The notes beneath the pieces were generated by a model that made no database searches, had not been told where the DNA came from, and saw only the letters and a program-made list of their open reading frames with translations. DNA of 64,000 bases from JAHQVI01 sp963727575 (GTDB lineage: Bacteria; Pseudomonadota; Alphaproteobacteria; Rhizobiales; Rhodomicrobiaceae), in assembly GCA_963727575.1 (NCBI GenBank), contig CAVSIA010000020.1:104297-168296 (forward strand), read 5' to 3'. Shown in pieces: positions 34,448 through 43,387 of this stretch (within the stretch, counting starts at the first letter, position 1; each line of letters starts with the position of its first letter). The position numbers were made by a program, and so were the translations under genes.

Positions 34448-37228
34448 CTAAGGCTTCCCGACGCCGCTCAAGCCCTTTAACCTGTACAGCGCATCGAGCG
34501 CCTCGCGCGGACTGAGGCTATCCGGATCGATTGCCATCAGCGCTTCGGCGAGGGCGTCACTCGCCGTGGACGGCTCGGTTTCCTTCGGCGGCGGGGGGGC
34601 CGCGAAGGCGGCGAACAGCGGCAGGTCGTCGACGATCTCGACGGTGGGCCGGCCTTGCGTCTTCTCGAGCTGTGCGAGCACCTGATTGGCGCGGGCGATG
34701 ACCGGCTTCGGCAGCCCGGCGAGCTTGGCGACCTGGATGCCGTAGGAGCGGTCGGCGGCTCCGGCCACGACCTCGTGCAGAAAGACGATATTGTCCTTCC
34801 ATTCCTTCACCGCGACCGTGACGTTGGTCGCGCCGTCGAGCTTGGCGGCCATCGCCGTCAGCTCGTGATAATGGGTCGCGAACAGCGCCCGGCATTTCGT
34901 CACGTCGTGCAGATGCTCCACCGTCGCCCAGGCGATGGACAGGCCGTCGAAAGTGGCGGTGCCGCGGCCGATCTCGTCGAGAATGACCAGCGAGCGGTCG
35001 GTCGCCTGATTGAGGATGGCGGCGGTCTCGACCATCTCGACCATGAAGGTCGATCGGCCGCGGGCCAGATCGTCGGACGCGCCGACGCGGCTGAACAGCC
35101 GATCCGCCACGCCGATATGGGCCGAGGCGGCGGGCACGAAGCTGCCGATCTGCGCGAGGATGGCGATCAGCGCATTCTGGCGCAGGAAGGTGGACTTGCC
35201 GGCCATGTTCGGGCCGGTGACCAGCCAGAGCCGGTCGCGGCTCAGATCGCAGCCATTGGCGATGAACGGACCGGCGCGCGATTTGGCGAGCGCCTGCTCG
35301 ACGACCGGATGCCGCCCGCCCTGGATGGCGAAGGCCGTCGAGGCGTCGACGTCGGGGCGGCAGTAATTCTGCTCCTCGGCGAGCTCGGCGAGGGCGCAGT
35401 AATAGTCGAGCTCGGCAAGGGCGGTGGCGCAATCGGTGAGCGCGCGTTCCTGGGCGAGCGCAAGGCCGCGCAAGTCGGCGAACATGTCGATCTCGATGGC
35501 AAGCGCCCGGTCGGCGGCGCCGGTGATGCGCGCCTCGGCGCTGGCCAGCTCGTCGGTGCTGAAGCGAACCTGATTGGCGAGCGTCTGCCGGTGCCGGAAG
35601 GTGTCGGAGAGCGGCGGCTTCTGCAACGGGCCGGCGTTGGCGGCGGTCGTCTCGATGAAATAGCCGAGAACGTTATTGTGCCGGACTTTCAGCGTCTTGA
35701 TGCCGGTCTCGTCCGCATAGCGCGCCTGCAGCCGGGCGATCATGCCGCGGCTGTCGTCGCGGAGCTGGCGGTTCTCGTCGAGATCGGCGTTGTAGCCGGG
35801 CCGGATGAAGCCGCCGTCGCGTTTCAGATGCGGCAGCTCATCGCCGAGGGCCGCGGTCAGCCGGTCGCGCAGGCCGCCGTTCTCGGCAACGATCCGCTCC
35901 GAGATCGCCGCGATCTCGGCCGGCGCGCCGTCGGCGGCGAGCGGTTCGGCAAGGCAGCGGGTAACGCCGGCCGCGCAATCGAGCCCGTCGCGCAAGCCCC
36001 CGAGGTCGCGCGGGCCGCCGCGCTCCAGCGCCAGCCGCGACAGGGCGCGGGCGATGTCGGGCACGCCCTTGAGGCAGTCGCGCAGCTTGGCGCGCAGCAT
36101 CTGCCGGTCCTTGAGGAAGGCGACAGCGTCCAGCCGTGCATTGATCGCGGCCGGGTCGGTGAGCGGGCTCGCCAGACGCGCGGTCAGCTCGCGGCTGCCG
36201 GCGCTCGTCGCCGTGCGGTCGATGGCGGCGAGGAGGCTGCCCTGGCGCCCTCCGGAGAGCGAACGGACCAGCTCGAGATTGGCGCGGGTGGCGGCATCGA
36301 TCAGCAGCAGGGCGTTGCTCGCCCGACCGGCGCGGTGGCCGCAGTACCGGCTTCTGGCCGATCTGGGTGATCTCGACATATTTGAGCAGCGCGCCAACCG
36401 CGCCGAGTTCGGCCTGGCTGAAGCTGCCGAAGGCGTCGAGCGCGGCAACGCCCAGCTCGCGCTTCAGCGCCGCCGCGCCGCCAACCGTGTTGAAATAGAC
36501 GTCCGGCAGCGGTGTCGTGGCCGCACCGCAATGCTCCAGCGCAGCGCGCAGCAGCTTTTCGCCCGACAGCGCGTCGGCGATCAGCACTTCGCGCGGGGCG
36601 AGGCGGGCCAGCTCGCCCGGCAGGTCGGCCGCGTTGCAGTCGCCGATCTGGCATTCGCCCGTGGAGATGTCGACCGAAGCAAGCGCGAAGCCGGTGCGCG
36701 CACCGCCGTCGCCTGATTTCGTGAAGCGCGGTGAGGAAATTGTTGGTCGCCGCGTCGAGCAGCGTTTCCTCGGTGATCGTGCCGGGCGTCACCAGACGGA
36801 TGACGTCGCGCTTGACGACCGACTTGGCGCCGCGCTTCTTGGCCTCGGCGGGGTCTTCGAGCTGCTCGCAGATTGCCACCCGGAAGCCGAAGGCGATGAG
36901 CTTCTGCAGATATTCGTCGGAGCGGATGACCGGCACGCCGCACATCGGGATATCGTCGCCCTGGTGCTTGCCGCGCTTGGTGAGCTGAATGCCGAGCGCC
37001 CGCGAGGCCTGCGACCGCGTCGTCGAAGAACAGCTCGAAAAAATCGCCCATGCGGTAAAACAGCAGGCAATCCGGGTTTGCCGCCTTGATCCGCGCATAT
37101 TGCGCCATCATCGGCGTCATGGCCGCAATCGACGGGCCGCCCGCGTCCTCGAACGCCGGTCCCTGGCGCGCGCCGAAGGTCGCGCCGCTGTCCTCGTTCA
37201 TCACACGCTTTTTGGCGTGTTCGCTCAT
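34448..37228 (-). CDS. mutS: DNA mismatch repair protein MutS (three frameshifts)
   Basis: Mismatch-recognition ATPase. Domain I contains the GDFFELFFDDA segment with the mismatch-wedge Phe; the core, clamp and ATPase domains follow. The ATPase has Walker A GPNMAGKSTFLRQ, then DLARGRSTFMVEMVE, LVILDEIGRGTATFDGLSIAWA (in parts) and ATHYHEL. The frame shifts near 37011 (after DDAV), 36720 (after LTALHEI) and 36345 (after GQKPVL). Joined, the pieces give a complete protein of about 925 residues. The clean ATPase half argues for sequencing indels. It is divergent from maeB. Confidence 0.93.
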
Positions 37229-37431
37229 GAGCCCCCACCCGTCACGCTGATGCAAATGTCACACATATCGCGCCCGAAAGGCATAACGCGTACCAACAGG
37301 TGCTGGAAAGTCTTGAGGGCGAGAAATGCACTGCTTGTTTCTCGGGCCGCGTGCGGTTATTTTCTGCGCTCGAAAAATTATTTGAATAAAGAGGCGTTAG
37401 AGCCTCCGAGGAAACACTTAAGATCAACGAG

Positions 37432-39801
37432 ATGGCTTTGAACATTCATGAAGCGGCGCTCGCTGGAACGCCGGAGAATAGCGATCTGTCTGCGGAAGCG
37501 GACAGCTCGACCCAGAGGAAGTCTAAGAGGATGTCCAGGTCGGCCGACGCGGCCTTTACCCGCCAGGACGCGCTCCAGTTTCACCAGATGGGCGGCAAGC
37601 CCGGCAAGCTGGAGATCGTCCCGACCAAGCCGGTTGCCACGCAGCGCGATCTGAGCCTGGCTTATTCGCCGGGCGTTGCCGTGCCTGTCGAGGAAATCGC
37701 GAAGAACCCGAGCCTTGCCTATGACTATACGGCGAAGGGCAATCTGGTTGCGGTGATTTCCAACGGCACTGCGATCCTCGGCATGGGCAATCTCGGTGCG
37801 CTGGCGTCGAAGCCGGTGATGGAAGGCAAGGCGGTCCTGTTCAAACGGTTCGCCGACGTGGATTCGATCGATCTCGAGGTCGGCACGGAAGATGTCGACG
37901 CCTTCATCAATGCGGTTCGCTATCTCGGCCCGTCGTTCGGCGGCATCAATCTGGAAGACATCAAGGCGCCGGACTGCTTCATCATCGAGCAGCAGCTTCG
38001 CGAAATGATGGATATTCCGGTTTTCCACGACGATCAGCACGGAACGGCGATCATCTCGGTCGCAGGGCTGATCAACGCGCTGGACCTGACCGGACGCGAC
38101 ATCCGCGATATCAAATTCGTCTGCAACGGCGCCGGTTCCGCCGGGATCGCCTGTCTCGAGCTCATCAAGGCGATGGGCCTGCCGAACGAAAGCGCGATCC
38201 TGTGCGACACCAAGGGTGTCATCTACAAGGGCCGCGAATTCGGCATGAATCAGTGGAAGTCGGCCCATGCCGTCGACACCCCGGCCCGCACGCTCGCCGA
38301 GGCCGTCGAAGGGGCCGATGTGTTCTTCGGGCTGTCGAGCGCCGGCGTGCTGACCCGCGACATGGTCGCCAGCATGGCGAAGAACCCGATCATCTTTGCG
38401 ATGGCCAACCCCGATCCGGAGATTACGCCGGAAGAGGTCGCCGAAATTCGCGACGATGCGATCATGGCTACCGGCCGTTCGGACTATCCGAACCAGATCA
38501 ACAACGTGCTCGGCTTCCCCTATATCTTCCGCGGCGCGCTCGACGTGCAGGCGTCGACGATCAACGACACCATGAAGATCGCCGCCGCCGAGGCGCTTGC
38601 CGCGCTCGCCCGCGAGGACGTTCCGGACAAGGTCGCCGCCGCCTATCAGGGCCGGCGTCTGCGTTACGGCCGGGACTACATCATCCCGGCGCCGTTCGAT
38701 CCGCGCCTGATCAGCCGGATCCCCGCCGCCGTCGCCCGTGCGGCGATGGATTCCGGCGTCGCGCGCAAGCCGATCGTCGACATGGACGCCTATATTGGCC
38801 GGCTCGACGGACGCCTCGATCCGGCGGCCTCGTTCCTGCATTCGATCTTCACTCAGGTGAGGCAGAATCCGAAGCGGGTGGTGTTCGCCGAAGGTGAGGA
38901 GCAGCAGGTCGTCCGTGCCGCCAACGCCTTCTATACCGCCGGCCTTGGCACGCCGATCCTGGTCGGCTATGAGGATCAGGTCCGCGAGGCGTTCCGCGCC
39001 AACGGCATCAACCACCGCGACGGCATCGAGATCCAGAATGCGCGGCTGTCGAAGCAGAATCGCGAATATGCCGAATTCCTCTACGCGCGGCTGCAGCGCC
39101 AGGGCTATCTGTTCCGGGATTGCCAGCGTCTGGTGAATACCGACCGCAATGTCTTTGCTGCCTGCATGGTGGCGTGCGGCGATGCCGATGGGATGGTCAC
39201 CGGCACGACGCGCAACTGGTCGACGGCCTATGCCGACATCCGCCACGCGCTCGATCGCAAGCCGTCGCATACGGTGATCGGCGTGTCGCTGGTGATCGCG
39301 CGCGGGCGCAGCGTGCTCGTCGCCGATACCTCGGTTCACGACATGCCCAATGCCGAGCAGCTTGCCGACATCGCGGTCGAGGCGGCGCGGGTTGCCGGGC
39401 GCCTCGGCTTCGAGCCGCGCGTGGCGATGCTGGCCTATTCGACTTTCGGCCATCCGCGCGGCGAACGCTCGGAACGGGTTGCCGAAGCGGTGCGCCTGCT
39501 CGACCGGCGCGGCGTCGACTTCGAATATGATGGCGAGATGGGCGCCGATGTCGCGCTCAGCCGGGAAGCGATGGCGCTCTATCCGTTCTGCCGCCTGTCC
39601 GACACGGCGAACGTGCTGGTCATGCCGGCGTTTCATTCGGCCAGCATTTCCACGAAGATGCTTCAGGCGCTGGGTGGTGGGACGGTGATCGGGCCGCTTC
39701 TGGTCGGCATGTCGAAGCCGGTGCAGATCGCCTCTTTGGGCTCGACCGACAGCGATCTGGTCAATATGGCAGCGTTGGCCGCCTACGATATTTCCGGGTA
39801 A
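37432..39801 (+). CDS. maeB: NADP-dependent malic enzyme with phosphotransacetylase-like domain
   Basis: A 789-residue two-domain enzyme decarboxylating malate to pyruvate with NADP. The malic domain has SLAYSPGVAVP, LVAVISNGTAILGMGNLGALASKPV (in parts), the IFHDDQHGT-like VFHDDQHGT, and the dinucleotide loop FVCNGAGSAGIACL. The C-terminal PTA-like domain (MVTGTTRNWSTAYADIRHAL, VAMLAYSTFG, LVMPAFHSASISTKML) is regulatory, binding acetyl-CoA in related enzymes. ATG 37432 adds 33 residues over an alternative start MSRSADAAFTRQ at 37531; which is used is undecided. Confidence 0.94.
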   Translation: MALNIHEAALAGTPENSDLSAEADSSTQRKSKRMSRSADAAFTRQDALQFHQMGGKPGKLEIVPTKPVATQRDLSLAYSPGVAVPVEEIAKNPSLAYDYTAKGNLVAVISNGTAILGMGNLGALASKPVMEGKAVLFKRFADVDSIDLEVGTEDVDAFINAVRYLGPSFGGINLEDIKAPDCFIIEQQLREMMDIPVFHDDQHGTAIISVAGLINALDLTGRDIRDIKFVCNGAGSAGIACLELIKAMGLPNESAILCDTKGVIYKGREFGMNQWKSAHAVDTPARTLAEAVEGADVFFGLSSAGVLTRDMVASMAKNPIIFAMANPDPEITPEEVAEIRDDAIMATGRSDYPNQINNVLGFPYIFRGALDVQASTINDTMKIAAAEALAALAREDVPDKVAAAYQGRRLRYGRDYIIPAPFDPRLISRIPAAVARAAMDSGVARKPIVDMDAYIGRLDGRLDPAASFLHSIFTQVRQNPKRVVFAEGEEQQVVRAANAFYTAGLGTPILVGYEDQVREAFRANGINHRDGIEIQNARLSKQNREYAEFLYARLQRQGYLFRDCQRLVNTDRNVFAACMVACGDADGMVTGTTRNWSTAYADIRHALDRKPSHTVIGVSLVIARGRSVLVADTSVHDMPNAEQLADIAVEAARVAGRLGFEPRVAMLAYSTFGHPRGERSERVAEAVRLLDRRGVDFEYDGEMGADVALSREAMALYPFCRLSDTANVLVMPAFHSASISTKMLQALGGGTVIGPLLVGMSKPVQIASLGSTDSDLVNMAALAAYDISG

Positions 39802-39877
39802 ATGCGTTGCAGGCGGTCATTCGGCCGCCTGCAACTGGCGATTTGCTCATGATCGGCGACGCCGTCGCGATCTGTCA

Positions 39878-40156
39878 TTAGGCAAACCACTTGAAAGGCC
39901 GGTGAGCGAGCTGCTCGGCCTCGGCGCGTCCCAAGCCGATATCCTTGAGCAGATGATCGTTCAGGGACATCAGGGCATGGCGCTGGCGCCGATGTTCCGC
40001 ATACGCCTCGATCTTCTGCACGATCCGCGTGATCGGATGGGAGGGCGTTGCGACAGGCCGGTCGAGCGTCGTATACGCGCGCTCGAACTGATTGGGCTTC
40101 ATCAACATTGTATTCACCACTTCGTTTTTCCGTTGCTGTAATTGCGCGCGCACCAT
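39878..40156 (-). CDS. DUF1127 family small protein
   Basis: A 92-residue protein whose C-terminal half has the DUF1127 signature HALMSLNDHLLKDIGLGRAEAEQLA. Small Arg-rich DUF1127 proteins modulate phosphate, stress and RNA metabolism in rhizobia. The ATG at 40156 is preceded by AAGGGGAG; an internal start at 40108 (MLMKPNQF) would give 76 residues. It is divergent from the LysR gene with 78 bp between. Confidence 0.85.
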   Translation of the reverse strand: MVRAQLQQRKNEVVNTMLMKPNQFERAYTTLDRPVATPSHPITRIVQKIEAYAEHRRQRHALMSLNDHLLKDIGLGRAEAEQLAHRPFKWFA

Positions 40157-40234
40157 CTATTTAATCGCTCCCCTTGCATTAGAGAAACGAATGTTTATGA
40201 TGAAGGTGATTACGGTTCGTTATGAGGTGATGAT

Positions 40235-41110
40235 ATGCGGCGGACAGTGGACCTCTCTTTGCTTCGGGCGCTCGTCGCGGTTGCCGAAACCGGTGGTATG
40301 ACCAGCGCGGCCCGCGCGCTGAACCTGACCCAGGCGGCGGTCAGTCAGCAGATCCGGCGCCTCGAAGAAATGTTCGATACCCAGCTTTTCTGCCGGGACA
40401 ACCGGCGGCCGGTGCTGACGCCATGCGGCGAGCGGCTGGTCGCTTACGCCCAGCGCATGCTTGCGCTCAACGACGAAGTCTGGGGAATGATGACGTCGCC
40501 CGATTTCGAAGGCGAGATCCGGCTCGGCGTTCCGCACGACATCGTCACGCCGTTCATCCCGCCAATTCTGAAAAGCTTCAACCAGCACTGGCCGCGTGTC
40601 CGTGTCATGCTCGTCTGCCAGGCGACGCATAAGCTGTTGGAAATGCTGGACTCGAACCAGATCGACCTGTCGCTTTCGACCGACGAATTTCCGCAGGAGC
40701 ATGGCGAGTTGCTTCTACCGGATCAGCTCGTATGGGCCGGCGCGAAGGGAGGCGATGCCTATTTGCGGCGCCCGATCCCGGTGACGTTTGGCGACGCAAC
40801 TTGCCGTTTCCGTGCGCCGGCGATCAAGGCGCTGAGCGATGCCGGATTGGATTGGGTGCTGACCTGCGAAACCAGCGATTTCAGCCCGTATTGTGCAACG
40901 CTCGAAGCCGATCTCGCGGTGGCCCCGATGCTGACGCTGACGGTGCCGAAGAGTTTGCAGGTGCTCGGCGCGGCGGAGGATCTTCCTCCGCTACCGGTGT
41001 TTTACATCAATATGCGGCTCCCGCGGGACGGCGGCACCAATATCGCGCAGGAAATGGCGCGGTTCATCCGGGCCGGTTTTGCCGCGCCCTATCAGTCCAT
41101 CGCCGCATAG
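40235..41110 (+). CDS. LysR-family transcriptional regulator
   Basis: A 291-residue protein. The N-terminal winged HTH reads DLSLLRALVAVAETGGMTSAARALNLTQAAVSQQIRRLEE (in parts), and the C-terminal effector domain is substrate-binding-protein-like (GEIRLGVPHDIVTPFIPPIL). LysR regulators usually bind their own divergent promoter, here shared with the DUF1127 gene. The effector is unknown. Confidence 0.93.
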   Translation: MRRTVDLSLLRALVAVAETGGMTSAARALNLTQAAVSQQIRRLEEMFDTQLFCRDNRRPVLTPCGERLVAYAQRMLALNDEVWGMMTSPDFEGEIRLGVPHDIVTPFIPPILKSFNQHWPRVRVMLVCQATHKLLEMLDSNQIDLSLSTDEFPQEHGELLLPDQLVWAGAKGGDAYLRRPIPVTFGDATCRFRAPAIKALSDAGLDWVLTCETSDFSPYCATLEADLAVAPMLTLTVPKSLQVLGAAEDLPPLPVFYINMRLPRDGGTNIAQEMARFIRAGFAAPYQSIAA

Positions 41111-41117
41111 CTTGCGC

Positions 41118-41148
41118 AAAAAAAAGCCTCCGCGATCTGCGGAGGCTT
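41118..41148 (-). terminator. Rho-independent terminator of the mucR-like gene
   Basis: AAGCCTCCGC (41124-41133) pairs with GCGGAGGCTT (41139-41148) around GATCT. On the minus strand the stem is followed by a T run, 26 bp after the mucR stop. Confidence 0.85.
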
Positions 41149-41174
41149 GTCGACGTCGGACCGGATCGGTGCCG

Positions 41175-41585
41175 CTATTTGCGGCGCTGACCGAGGCCCA
41201 TCTTCTTTGCCAGCTCCGAGCGGGCCTGCGCATAGTTCGGCGCGACCATCGGATAGTCGTGCGGCAGGCCCCACTTCTCGCGGTATTCTTCCGGCGACAT
41301 GTTGTAATGCGTGCGCAGATGCCGCTTGAGCGACTTGAACTTCTTGCCATCTTCCAGGCAAATGATGTACTCCGGCGTCACAGAGCGCTTGACCGGTACG
41401 GCCGGCTTCAGCTCTTCGGCCGGCGGCTGAGTCGCGTTCACAGAGGCGCGCGACAAAGCGTCATGCACATCGCTGATGATGTTCGGCAGATCGCCAGCAA
41501 CCACCGTATTGTTGCTGACGTAGGCGGACACAATGGTGGTCGTCAACTCGACCAGCTCATTGTTATCCGATTTCATATCCATCAT
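41175..41585 (-). CDS. MucR/Ros family zinc-finger transcriptional regulator
   Basis: A 136-residue protein beginning MMDMKSDNNELVELTTTIVSAYVSNN. The zinc-finger region is PEYIICLEDGKKFKSLKRHLRTHYNMSPEEYREKWGLP (in parts), the prokaryotic Ros-type finger. MucR proteins bind AT-rich DNA and control exopolysaccharide, motility and virulence genes in rhizobia and Brucella. The start at 41585 has GGGAGA six bases upstream. The long AT-rich upstream region is a plausible autoregulatory target. Confidence 0.92.
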   Translation of the reverse strand: MMDMKSDNNELVELTTTIVSAYVSNNTVVAGDLPNIISDVHDALSRASVNATQPPAEELKPAVPVKRSVTPEYIICLEDGKKFKSLKRHLRTHYNMSPEEYREKWGLPHDYPMVAPNYAQARSELAKKMGLGQRRK

Positions 41586-42327
41586 GTGCGGTCTCCCAAT
41601 GTCCTTTCCGGACATAGTTGATTTCGTTCGAACAGTTCCGGAGCAATCTGGGGTTCGATCCGGAACCGTATTCTCTAATGTTAAAAGATGAAGATAGCGA
41701 TCCATGTGGATCGGTTGACATAGTTTTGATTAAGCACCAATGGACCTTGCTAACTTCTGGCAACATAATATTCGAATTTTGCTTATGTTCAAGCAAAACT
41801 CATGAGATACGCCGAAAGAATAAAGCGCCTAAAAGGCTAAGTTGATAACGGCGCCATGGATAGGTGACATTTTATCGATGATTTTTGTGGGAAATTTATG
41901 GTCCCGTTCCGGAACACACCGTTTCAGTGAAATCTTTCCTTGAAAAATTACGCTGCCGGAGCCGTTTTGTGATTCGGTTATTCTAACGAATCGATTCTTC
42001 GGAAAATGCCTACGCTCCCGAAAGCTTTGTGCGCCCTATCTAGCGCAGTTACAGGATGGAGCAAATAGCTGATTGAGAGCTGTTAAGTAACTGTGCATTT
42101 TCCCGCGCCAAGGCATGTGGGCCTGATACAGATTAAAGCCATGTGGTTTCATGCCGCAGTGGTCGCGCAATACTGAAAAACACCGTGATCCCGCCGCTTT
42201 TTTCCCCGTTATGCAAAAAACACATAAGTCACCGCCGTCGGGAATGGCTATAAGGACCGCACCGACCCGGAGATATAGCCGACCAAACCTGGCGCCGATA
42301 CGGTCATCCCTCCCGCAATCGATGCCA
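41586..42327. other. AT-rich intergenic region upstream of mucR
   Basis: About 740 bp, distinctly AT-richer than the rest, with no convincing gene. A 75-codon TTG-initiated frame at 41618-41845 (+) lies in it but lacks a ribosome-binding site and covers the mucR promoter. Short dyads around TTCCGGA occur between 41600 and 41680. It probably holds mucR control elements. Confidence 0.35.
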
Positions 42328-42734
42328 TCACCCGACTGGCGCCCGCCGGGATAGGTTTTCGCCGCCCGCGAAGGCCGCACCGGCGAACATCGCCGCGCCT
42401 ATGCTCAACAAAGCCTTCCCGAGCAGGTCCAAATTGTCTATCGCAGACTTAAATAAGATTAAATTCACTCCAGCTTCGTCGAGAAAGCTCGAAAAAACGC
42501 CGGTCGGCCAATAATACATGGCGTTGCTCAGCGGATTGTCCAGCCCGGCCTCAGGGGCAGACGATAGGCCAATGACGCCGGCCCGGCCCGCCGATAGTAT
42601 CGCAACGCCGGCAATGATGTGATGCCGATGGCGGCAATGCGGCGCCGGATCATGAGACGCCCGATGCGAATGAGACTGCGACCCACGCCCGTGGCGCTGC
42701 GAAAGTCGCCGTCGAAGGGATCGTCTCGTTCCAT
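42328..42734 (-). CDS. Hypothetical membrane protein (one-base frameshift)
   Basis: The N-terminal frame from ATG 42734 encodes MERDDPFDGDFRSATGVGRS..RRRIAAIGIT. One base near 42616 is missing, after which IIAGVAILSAGRAGVIGLSSAPE continues in the neighbouring frame to GGENLSRRAPVG. Joined, it is about 135 residues with two hydrophobic helices (near residues 34-58 and LLGKALLSIGAAMFAGAAFAG at the C-terminus). No family is recognised. The coherent hydrophobic pattern across the break is the main support. Confidence 0.45.
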
Positions 42735-42884
42735 GCCTGCCTTTTGCCAAATCTGCCGGATTGCTGAAATAACGCGGAGTTGACCCTAATGGAGCACAAG
42801 CGTGATCGGCAAGCTCTTCTAAATTCGATGGTTTTTACCAAATCAGATGGTGGCCGACAGGCAACAATTCCAAGGAGTGTTCCA

Positions 42885-43286
42885 ATGGAGAATAAAAAAC
42901 CCGCAAAATCCGACGCGGAATGGAGGCAGCAGCTCTCGCCGGAGGCTTACAAGGTCACGCGGAAACACGGGACCGAGCACCCTTTTACAAGCCCTTTAAA
43001 CGCCGAAAAGCGTCAGGGTATGTATAATTGCGTATGCTGCGGTGCGCCGCTGTTCGCCTCGGACACCAAATTCGACTCGCGAACCGGATGGCCAAGTTTC
43101 TACCAGCCGGCCGAAGGCGGCGATGTCAGCGAGCATGAAGACCGCTCGTTCTTCTCGCGCCGGACCGAGGTCCGCTGCGGGAAATGCGAAGCCCATCTCG
43201 GGCATGTGTTTCCCGACGGTCCCAAGCCCACCGGGCTGCGCTATTGCATCAACGGCGTGGCGCTCGACTTCGAGCCGGAAACGTAG
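42885..43286 (+). CDS. msrB: Peptide-methionine (R)-S-oxide reductase MsrB
   Basis: A 133-residue MsrB reducing methionine-R-sulfoxide. The zinc ligands are CVCC and CGKC, the active-site segment HLGHVFPDGP is present, and the catalytic Cys is in LRYCINGVALDF. GWPSFYQP is the conserved substrate loop. The start follows an AAGGAG site. Oligopeptidase B follows on the same strand. Confidence 0.96.
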   Translation: MENKKPAKSDAEWRQQLSPEAYKVTRKHGTEHPFTSPLNAEKRQGMYNCVCCGAPLFASDTKFDSRTGWPSFYQPAEGGDVSEHEDRSFFSRRTEVRCGKCEAHLGHVFPDGPKPTGLRYCINGVALDFEPET

Positions 43287-43387
43287 TCGGACGGGATGTG
43301 GGCAGGCGGCGATTTGGGCTGGCCATCGGGCGGCCATCGGTGCTGTATTGGGCCGAGATATCCTCATTTCAAATTTGGCCGGAGTCC

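Noticed and set aside
41618..41845. 75-codon plus-strand gene upstream of mucR
   Set aside because: TTG start without a ribosome-binding site, in the expected mucR promoter region, with no recognisable family.
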